Shown here one piece after another: positions 1 through 4,115 of a DNA stretch of 6,855 nt (its first letter is position 1; every line of letters starts with the position of its first letter). The position numbers and the translations under genes were made by a program. The stretch is from contig JASLAI010000330.1 of assembly GCA_030147225.1 (NCBI GenBank), positions 1 to 6,855 of the forward strand, written 5' to 3'. The notes beneath the pieces are model-generated. The model did not search any database and was not told the DNA's origin. It was given only the letters and a program-made list of their open reading frames with translations. The DNA comes from Planococcus sp. (in: firmicutes). Lineage in GTDB: Bacteria; Bacillota; Bacilli; Bacillales_A; Planococcaceae.

Positions 1-65
1 ATAAAAGATTTTGTTTTCGCTTTGGTCATAAATGCCTGCTTGAAAATAATCCAGAAACTATGCAT
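1..65 (-). CDS. yhaP: ABC-2 type transporter permease, YhaP/NatB-like (N-terminal 21 codons only)
   Basis: This is the beginning of the membrane permease that would partner the upstream ATPase; the rest lies beyond the left edge. Translation from the ATG at 65-63 gives a start of the form MHSFWIIFKQAF followed by MTKAKTKSF. The basic, lysine-rich 'KTKSF' stretch is what I expect just before the first membrane helix of YhaP/NatB permeases. The ATG lies inside the last codons of yhaQ, overlapping its stop by 8 nt (ATGCATAG), and a G-rich stretch (GTGGGGA) sits just upstream as a possible ribosome binding site. The overlap implies translational coupling of ATPase and permease. Family permeases are around 400 residues with several membrane helices, none of which is visible here. 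An internal ATG at 29-27 could also start a protein, but the upstream residues look family-like. The identity rests on few residues plus position. Confidence 0.7.
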   Translation of the reverse strand, partial: MHSFWIIFKQAFMTKAKTKSF

Positions 66-957
66 AATTTTTCCCCACTTTCGCAATGAAAATTTCTTCG
101 AGGGAAGGTTCCTCTATTGCAAAATGGCGAAGTGTGCCTAAATCCAGTGCTTTTGCCAGCAGAACTTGTGCAACGGTCTCATCTGTAACCTGAAACAAAG
201 CCCCCTCTTTTGTTTTTGTAAAATGATCGACACCCGCTATATTGCTTAAATGGCTAAGGTCGGCATTCATATTCAAACGGACTTTCTGTTTGCCAAATGA
301 TCGTTTCACTTCGCGGATCGAGCCTCCAACTACTACTTTTCCGCGATCCAAAATACTCATATCGTCACATAATTCCTCGACATGATCCATCCGGTGGCTG
401 GAAAAGACAATCGTTGCTCCTTGCTTTTGAAAATCCAAAATAGCTTTTTTCAGCATTTCCACATTAACCGGATCGAGTCCCGAAAAAGGCTCATCCAATA
501 TCAACAACGATGGTTTATGCAAAAGTGATGCAATCAATTGGATTTTTTGCTGATTGCCTTTAGACAACTCCTCGACTTTTTTTTGGCTGTAATGGGGAAC
601 TTCGAACCGTTCCAGCCAAGCAGCCGTTTCTCGCTTAGCATCCGCTTTCGGCATCTTTCGCAGCTGCGCCAAATAAACCAGCTGCTCTTCCACTTTCATC
701 TTTGGATATAAACCGCGTTCTTCGGGCAGATAACCGATGTCTGGACTGTTAGCGTATGTAATGGGTTTTCCATTCCACCGGACTGTTCCATGAGTCGGGT
801 CCAGCAAACCCAGAATCATCCTGAAAGTCGTCGTCTTACCTGCTCCATTGGCACCTAGAAATCCATGCATCCCGCCTTCTTCGATTGACAGTGAAAGATT
901 ATCCACTGCTGTAAAATCGCCGAATTTTTTTGTTACCTGTTCTACATACAAAGCCAT
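58..957 (-). CDS. yhaQ: ABC transporter ATP-binding protein, YhaQ/NatA-like
   Basis: This is the cytoplasmic ATPase of an ABC-2 type exporter. It would energise the YhaP-like permease encoded immediately downstream. The 299 residues match the family length of about 300. Visible motifs are Walker A GANGAGKT (35-42), a signature in the variant form LSKGNQQK (131-138), Walker B LLILDEP (151-157) with catalytic Glu156, D-loop SGLD (159-162) and switch His188. The segment around 76-84 reads YLPEERGLY, with Glu in place of the usual Q-loop Gln, as is typical of the NatA/YhaQ branch. The roughly 80 C-terminal residues form the extra domain ending in EEIFIAKVGK that this branch carries. The start at 957 is supported by GGAAGGGG about 9 nt upstream. 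NatA-type systems have been linked to sodium or small-molecule extrusion, but the substrate cannot be read from the ATPase. Identity as an ABC ATPase is certain; the exact orthology is likely. Confidence 0.93.
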   Translation of the reverse strand: MALYVEQVTKKFGDFTAVDNLSLSIEEGGMHGFLGANGAGKTTTFRMILGLLDPTHGTVRWNGKPITYANSPDIGYLPEERGLYPKMKVEEQLVYLAQLRKMPKADAKRETAAWLERFEVPHYSQKKVEELSKGNQQKIQLIASLLHKPSLLILDEPFSGLDPVNVEMLKKAILDFQKQGATIVFSSHRMDHVEELCDDMSILDRGKVVVGGSIREVKRSFGKQKVRLNMNADLSHLSNIAGVDHFTKTKEGALFQVTDETVAQVLLAKALDLGTLRHFAIEEPSLEEIFIAKVGKNYA

Positions 958-988
958 TTCCGTTCGCCCCTTCCTTTCTACTTATTAC

Positions 989-1010
989 GAAACATCTGCC
1001 GAAATGTTTC
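989..1010. repeat. Inverted repeat in the yhaQ / yhzD divergent spacer (possible operator)
   Basis: A perfect 7-bp inverted repeat, GAAACAT (989-995) and ATGTTTC (1004-1010), has its arms separated by 8 nt. It lies in the 126-bp divergent region between yhaQ and the small plus-strand gene. On the minus strand it overlaps a possible TTGAAA -35 element for yhaQ (1007-1012). The candidate TAATAA -10 at 982-987 is 19 nt away, so that promoter is weak. The geometry fits a dimeric repressor site, but a 7-bp repeat in AT-rich DNA can arise by chance. Confidence 0.3.
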
Positions 1011-1023
1011 AAAATTGCAGGAC

Positions 1024-1053
1024 TTTTCAAAAGAAACCCTTTATACTTAAAAT
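1024..1053 (+). promoter_or_regulatory. Possible SigA-type promoter for the YhzD-like gene
   Basis: A -35-like TTTTCA (1024-1029) and a -10-like TAAAAT (1048-1053), separated by 18 nt, lie about 30 nt upstream of the TTG start of the small gene. A second -10-like TATACT at 1042-1047 has no good -35 partner at normal spacing. The AT-rich background makes this call tentative. Confidence 0.35.
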
Positions 1054-1083
1054 GAATATCCATTCAGAAAGGGTTGATTACGT

Positions 1084-1269
1084 TTGAGAACCTATAAACT
1101 TACAGCATTCGAACAAACAGGTAAACAGATATTAGATGAAACATTTACTGCTGAAACTGACGATGAAGCATGCGATAAAGGAAGAGTGATTCTAGAAGAG
1201 AAAGAGCTGCTTAAGCAAACGCACCGCCTCGCCTCACCCGCTGGCAAGCTCCTTCTTTTCCATTCATAA
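1084..1269 (+). CDS. yhzD: Small conserved protein, YhzD-like, function unknown
   Basis: A 61-codon gene starts with TTG. The start is supported by AGAAAGGG (1066-1073), 10 nt upstream, and no in-frame ATG lies near. The protein begins MRTYKLTAFEQTG and ends THRLASPAGKLLLFHS. The middle is acidic and probably helical (ETDDEACDKGRVILEEKELL). The overall pattern suggests a short beta strand, an alpha helix and a second strand. There is no signal peptide, membrane segment or cysteine pair, so it is probably cytoplasmic. The length and the closing 'GKL.LFHS' motif match what I recall of the Bacillales YhzD family, which has no known function. It is divergent from yhaQ and converges on yhaR, with a symmetrical terminator right after its stop, so it is probably transcribed alone. 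It is clearly a gene (start signals plus terminator); the family name is moderately sure. Confidence 0.75.
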   Translation: MRTYKLTAFEQTGKQILDETFTAETDDEACDKGRVILEEKELLKQTHRLASPAGKLLLFHS

Positions 1270-1277
1270 GAACGTAA

Positions 1278-1308
1278 AAAGCATGGCGGATTTTTTCCGC
1301 CATGCTTT
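1278..1308. terminator. Bidirectional intrinsic terminator between yhzD and yhaR
   Basis: A perfect 13-bp stem is formed by AAAGCATGGCGGA (1278-1290) and TCCGCCATGCTTT (1296-1308), closing a 5-nt T loop. On the plus strand the stem ends in TTTGTTATT. On the minus strand it runs into TTTTTACGTT. It can therefore serve both convergent genes, whose stop codons lie only about 40 nt apart, with yhaR's stop at 1310-1312 immediately beside the stem. Confidence 0.9.
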
Positions 1309-1309
1309 G

Positions 1310-2089
1310 TTATTCCCCTTTAAATTCGGGTTTGCGCTTTTCGACGAATGCCTGTATGCCTTCTAGATGATCCGCTGATTTTCGCATGGCCGTTTGAGCT
1401 GCTGCTTCCATTTCTAACACTTTTTCCAGTTCAGCCACTTTTAATTGGTGAAGGATATACTTGGATGCTAACTTAGCGCTAAGTGGAGATGCAATAACAT
1501 CAGCTGCGTAGCTTTCAGCCTGTTCAAGTGCGCGTCCCTCAGCAGTCACTTCCTCGATCAGCCCTTTTGCCAGTGCGTCATGCGCTTTTAAGGTTTGCCC
1601 CGCCCAAATGATCTGCTTGGCTTTTGGCACACCTACACGCTCTTTCATAAAGAAATGACCGCCGCCATCCGGCACCAATCCAATGCCGATAAAATTCATT
1701 GCCAATTTGCTGTTTTCTTCGGCAATAACATGATCACATGCCAATGCCATGCTGAAACCAAGCCCTGCCGATGCACCGTGAATGACCGCCACCGTTATCT
1801 GCGGCAAAGTGTAGAGCGCTTTTGCTAATCGGCTGACATCCTTCATGACCAATTCGATATCCATTGGATTTTCTGGATCCATCATTTCCTTGATGTCGCC
1901 GCCTGCTGAAAATGCTCTTCCTTCACCTCGAATGATCAGTACCTGTATGGTGCTGTCCTGCACAAGTGATTCGAAGCAGTCTGCCAACTCTTTCATCATC
2001 GTGCCATTCATGGCATTCATCGATTTTGGGCGATTTAGCACTAACTGGCCAATTCGTCCTTGTTTTGTCAATTCAATCGTCTCATACAT
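1310..2089 (-). CDS. yhaR: Enoyl-CoA hydratase/isomerase (crotonase fold) family protein, YhaR-like
   Basis: A 259-residue crotonase-superfamily protein of normal length, expected to act on a CoA thioester in the cytoplasm. Family marks are LNRPKSMNAMN (18-28), the oxyanion-hole segment GRAFSAGGDI (57-66), the second CoA/oxyanion loop HGASAGLGFSMALACD (104-119) and GIGLVPDGGG (135-144). By my alignment to the classical rat hydratase, its two catalytic glutamates (Glu144 and Glu164) correspond to Ser113 and Phe133 here. Asp141, in the VPDGGG motif, sits where PaaG-type isomerases have their catalytic Asp and enoyl-CoA isomerases a Glu. An isomerase or other non-hydratase activity is therefore more likely than simple hydration; the substrate is unknown. 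The ATG at 2089 gives the standard family N-terminus. Its ribosome binding site (AAGGGG, 2102-2107) lies in the 3' arm of an upstream terminator hairpin. The gene appears to be transcribed alone. Confidence 0.9.
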   Translation of the reverse strand: MYETIELTKQGRIGQLVLNRPKSMNAMNGTMMKELADCFESLVQDSTIQVLIIRGEGRAFSAGGDIKEMMDPENPMDIELVMKDVSRLAKALYTLPQITVAVIHGASAGLGFSMALACDHVIAEENSKLAMNFIGIGLVPDGGGHFFMKERVGVPKAKQIIWAGQTLKAHDALAKGLIEEVTAEGRALEQAESYAADVIASPLSAKLASKYILHQLKVAELEKVLEMEAAAQTAMRKSADHLEGIQAFVEKRKPEFKGE

Positions 2090-2149
2090 AAAAAAAAGAC
2101 ACCCCTTCGTAAAAGTGAATTGTCATTCACCTTTACGTATTCGGTGTCT
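2090..2149 (-). terminator. Terminator hairpin after yheA that contains the yhaR ribosome binding site
   Basis: On the minus strand, ATTCACCTTTACG (2125-2137, plus-strand reading) pairs with CGTAAAAGTGAAT (2108-2120) over 13 bp including one G-U, with loop TGTC (2121-2124). After a small internal loop, GGTGTCT (2143-2149) pairs with AGACACC (2097-2103). A run of 8 T follows on the minus strand (2090-2097) and directly touches the yhaR ATG. The structure is a textbook intrinsic terminator for transcripts coming from yheB-yheA. Its 3' arm includes AAGGGGTG, the only Shine-Dalgarno-like sequence for yhaR, so a readthrough transcript would also fold up that site. Confidence 0.85.
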
Positions 2150-2177
2150 CTTTTGAATATCCTTTATTTTCGTAAAA

Positions 2178-2525
2178 TTACATGCTTTCGTATAAAGATT
2201 GTACCGGCTTGATCAAAACGCGGTTCACTTCTTCGATCATTTGGCTTAATCCCATTTCGGCTTCAAGCATTGCAAGAATCTTTTCATTTTGTTGAGCTGC
2301 TTGTGCAGTGCTCTGCGCATTCATCATTTCTTCTTCAGTGATTTCTTCGCCTTGTGTTTGCTTCTGCTGAAGAGAAATCTGCAAATCACGGAAAGTCTTG
2401 AACAATTCGTTTGCTTCATTGTCAGAAGTGACTTGTGCAACTGCCTCTTCTAATTTCTTAAACTCGTCTGTTTCACGGAACGTGCTTTCCAATTTGTTGA
2501 TGTCGTCGTAAATGTTTACTGCCAT
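2178..2525 (-). CDS. yheA: YheA-like protein of the YlbF/YmcA family
   Basis: A 115-residue, almost wholly helical, charged protein without membrane segments, matching YheA (about 117 residues) of the YlbF/YmcA (formerly DUF964) family. Family features are the N-terminus MAVNIYDDINKLE, the central FRDLQISLQQKQTQGEEITEEEM, where two long helices would meet, and the C-terminal NRVLIKPVQSLYES. YlbF and YmcA act as partners in RNA-processing and developmental control in B. subtilis, but YheA itself has no assigned role. Two ATG codons lie upstream in frame (2534, 2531), but AGGAG at 2536-2540 is only 1 and 4 nt from them. It is 10 nt from the ATG at 2525, which also gives the family N-terminus MAVN. 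The gene begins 22 nt after the yheB stop, so the two are probably co-transcribed. A strong terminator follows. Confidence 0.9.
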   Translation of the reverse strand: MAVNIYDDINKLESTFRETDEFKKLEEAVAQVTSDNEANELFKTFRDLQISLQQKQTQGEEITEEEMMNAQSTAQAAQQNEKILAMLEAEMGLSQMIEEVNRVLIKPVQSLYESM

Positions 2526-2547
2526 TTTCATCATTCTCCTTTTGTTG

Positions 2548-3699
2548 TCAGTTTAGTATCATGACAAAAATTCCTTGGAAGACTCCAATGAATCCTCCCA
2601 GAAAAGCGCCCAATACGGTAATCATTTTGAATTCTCTCCGTGAAATCCCTAGCACCAATTCTTCCAGGCGGCTGAGCGGCAGAGAATCGACTTGCTCTTT
2701 CACCATACCTTCCATATCAATTTTCAATATGGTTTCTTCCAGTTTATACTCGCCTTGTTCGAAGACAAAGTCTGTCACAAGTGGAGTAATATTGACACTT
2801 GTCCATTCTAACCCTCCAGGCCAAGTCTCTGCAAGTGTTGCGTTTAAACGTGTGGATATCCGCGCTTTTTCACGGACATATTGTTTGACTGCTGTCAGGG
2901 CCGTATCAAAGTCAAATTCCTTTAGAAGTTCATCAACTCTCCGGTCCTGCACCTTTTCCCATTCGCTGAATGCCAAAGTTCCCAGCAGTTCAAAGGTTCT
3001 AGGGGAATTGAGGAACTTGATGATTTCAGGCTGTATCCGGTCAACCAAAGGTTTTGACTCACCCAAAATCGAATGAAGCATATGGCCAAAACGCCCGCGG
3101 GATTCCAGGAATTCGTCCAACAGCGACTTGATCGTCTGTCGGCCATGCGGCGATTCGAAATAATCCGATCCTTGGTCAATTGCATATTGTACACCTTCAA
3201 ACAGCTTTGTTTCTGTTTCTGCTTTCCAATTGTCCGGCATCAGCTCTCGGATGGTTTTTCCAGCAATGTAGGCTTGCAGCGAATCTTTCTGAAGATCTAC
3301 CAATTCATCCAGCTTCGCTTCGATTTTCACGTCCACGTGTGTTTGTCCAGCAGCAAGAAGCCAGTCATTGAAGGTTTTCGGTGATTCAAATACATGCTTG
3401 TTCAGTTGCCTGTTGATCCACTTCTCTGTTTTCAAATGCATTTCCTTATTAAAAAAACGCTTTTTGAATGTTTCGGGGGTCAGCAAATGTTCAACAACAG
3501 TCCTGCCAAGTTGGCGGGATAATTCATCGCGCCGTTTTGGGATAAGTCCCGGTGTCAGCGGAACTCGCCATTTTCCAATATACTTTGCCTCATAAGGCCA
3601 AAACAGCATTTTAATCGCCAAATGATTGGTAACACCACCTATGACCGCTCCAACCACTGCCATAAAAACTAAGGTCCATATAATAGTCACTTTTGTCAC
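2548..3699 (-). CDS. yheB: DUF445 family membrane protein, YheB-like
   Basis: A 383-residue protein, near the usual length for YheB/DUF445. One hydrophobic segment lies at the N-terminus (about residues 5-25, IIWTLVFMAVVGAVIGGV) and another at the very C-terminus (about 358-382). A long charged, helical middle lies between them, so both ends would be anchored in the membrane. Just after the first helix comes the strongly conserved TNHLAIKMLFWPYEAKYIG stretch and then VPLTPGLIPKRRDELSRQLG, the hallmarks of the family. Function is unknown. The start is a GTG at 3699: an in-frame stop (TGA, 3702-3700) lies directly upstream, and an ATG at 3703 is in another frame. The ribosome binding site is weak (AGAAAAGAAATGA), and a second GTG at 3690 is possible. 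It heads the yheB-yheA unit and diverges from yheE across 72 bp. I could not find a convincing promoter for it there. Confidence 0.88.
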   Translation of the reverse strand: MTKVTIIWTLVFMAVVGAVIGGVTNHLAIKMLFWPYEAKYIGKWRVPLTPGLIPKRRDELSRQLGRTVVEHLLTPETFKKRFFNKEMHLKTEKWINRQLNKHVFESPKTFNDWLLAAGQTHVDVKIEAKLDELVDLQKDSLQAYIAGKTIRELMPDNWKAETETKLFEGVQYAIDQGSDYFESPHGRQTIKSLLDEFLESRGRFGHMLHSILGESKPLVDRIQPEIIKFLNSPRTFELLGTLAFSEWEKVQDRRVDELLKEFDFDTALTAVKQYVREKARISTRLNATLAETWPGGLEWTSVNITPLVTDFVFEQGEYKLEETILKIDMEGMVKEQVDSLPLSRLEELVLGISRREFKMITVLGAFLGGFIGVFQGIFVMILN

Positions 3700-3715
3700 T
3701 CATTTCTTTTCTGCT

Positions 3716-3743
3716 TTGTGTATTCAGTTGAATCCCCTATAAT
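3716..3743 (+). promoter_or_regulatory. SigA-type promoter for yheE
   Basis: A perfect -10 TATAAT (3738-3743) is preceded, at 16 nt, by TTGTGT (3716-3721), a -35 that matches only in its first three bases. Transcription would start near 3750, just upstream of the strong AAAGGGGG ribosome binding site (3758-3765), giving a leader of about 20 nt. A second box, TATAAC (3752-3757) with TTGAAT 18 nt before it, would place the start inside the ribosome binding site and is less likely. Confidence 0.6.
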
Positions 3744-3771
3744 GATAAGAGTATAACAAAGGGGGATCTGC

Positions 3772-3975
3772 ATGCTTCAGCATTTTAAATTTAAGCCGAT
3801 GTTCGAAAATCGTCAATTGCCTGGATGGGACATCTCCTTCTTTTATAAAAATGAACGGATTACCGGAGAGTATCACCCGGATGGCAGCATCGTTTGGCGT
3901 TCTAAACCGCCTCAAGATGAAGAAACCATCAAAACCATGATTCACGAGCTGATGCTCTACCATGTATACGATTAA
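3772..3975 (+). CDS. yheE: YheE-like small conserved protein (DUF5342 type)
   Basis: A 67-residue protein closely resembling B. subtilis YheE (about 72 residues) as I remember it. Both have an N-terminus with hydrophobic/aromatic residues (MLQHFKFKPMFENRQLPGWDISFFYKN), a Tyr-His-x-x-Gly turn (EYHPDGSIVW) and a helical end reading IHELMLYHVYD. It has no signal peptide, membrane helix or metal-binding cysteines; it looks like a small beta-rich domain with a C-terminal helix. Function is unknown. The ATG at 3772 has a very strong ribosome binding site, AAAGGGGG, 6 nt upstream, and a clear promoter lies before that. An intrinsic terminator overlaps its stop codon, so it is a self-contained single-gene unit. 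It converges on yheH and diverges from yheB. In B. subtilis the neighbours of yheE include sporulation-related genes, as I recall; none is visible here. Confidence 0.88.
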   Translation: MLQHFKFKPMFENRQLPGWDISFFYKNERITGEYHPDGSIVWRSKPPQDEETIKTMIHELMLYHVYD

Positions 3976-4003
3976 AGCGCTGGAAAGTTCCGGCGCTTTT
4001 TTT
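3974..4003 (+). terminator. Intrinsic terminator of yheE
   Basis: The stem AAAGCGCTGGAA (3974-3985) pairs with TTCCGGCGCTTT (3988-3999), with one T-G wobble and a very tight turn. A run of seven T (3997-4003) follows. The first two bases of the stem are the last two of the yheE TAA stop codon. Confidence 0.9.
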
Positions 4004-4066
4004 CGTACACTCTTTCAATTATAAGGAACGGAAGCCGAATTTAACAGCGATAGCTTCTTAAGTCAT

Positions 4067-4115
4067 AAAAAAAGGGAATGTCCCTTTACCCGACAGACTG
4101 GGTTTGGGACATTCC
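4067..4115 (-). terminator. Intrinsic terminator of the yheI-yheH operon, overlapping the end of yheH
   Basis: On the minus strand, GGAATGTCCC (4106-4115) pairs over 10 bp with GGGACATTCC (4075-4084). A nested ACCC/GGGT stem sits within the loop, and after one C a run of seven T follows (4067-4073). The 5' arm, loop and stop codon all belong to the last ten codons of yheH (stop 4086-4088), so these codons are constrained by both protein and RNA. Together with the yheE terminator this insulates the two convergent genes. The roughly 60 bp between the two terminators shows nothing else. Confidence 0.88.

Noticed and set aside
848..1087. Plus-strand open frame of 79 codons ending over the TTG start of the small gene
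   Set aside because: It begins antisense to the yhaQ Walker A region, has no ribosome binding site and runs across the promoter spacer; it is a shadow frame.
2526..2534. Earlier ATG codons for yheA (2534 and 2531)
   Set aside because: They lie only 1 and 4 nt from the AGGAG motif and would add MMK before the family N-terminus MAVN; the ATG at 2525 fits better.
2922..3200. Minus-strand open frame of 92 codons inside yheB in another frame
   Set aside because: It lies wholly within yheB, with no ribosome binding site; residues look random.
2561..3595. Several plus-strand open frames opposite yheB
   Set aside because: All are antisense to a well-supported membrane protein gene, lack start signals and show no family-like sequence.
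3728..3757. Second promoter-like pair TTGAAT / TATAAC before yheE
   Set aside because: It would start transcription inside the ribosome binding site; the TATAAT at 3738-3743 gives a sensible leader.
3724..3963. Minus-strand open frame opposite yheE
   Set aside because: yheE has a promoter, ribosome binding site, terminator and family match; the antisense frame has none.
4004..4066. Spacer between the yheE and yheH terminators, with a weak GAAGC / GCTTC repeat
   Set aside because: Only 5-bp arms about 17 nt apart, no open frame with start signals and no promoter boxes; treated as empty spacer.
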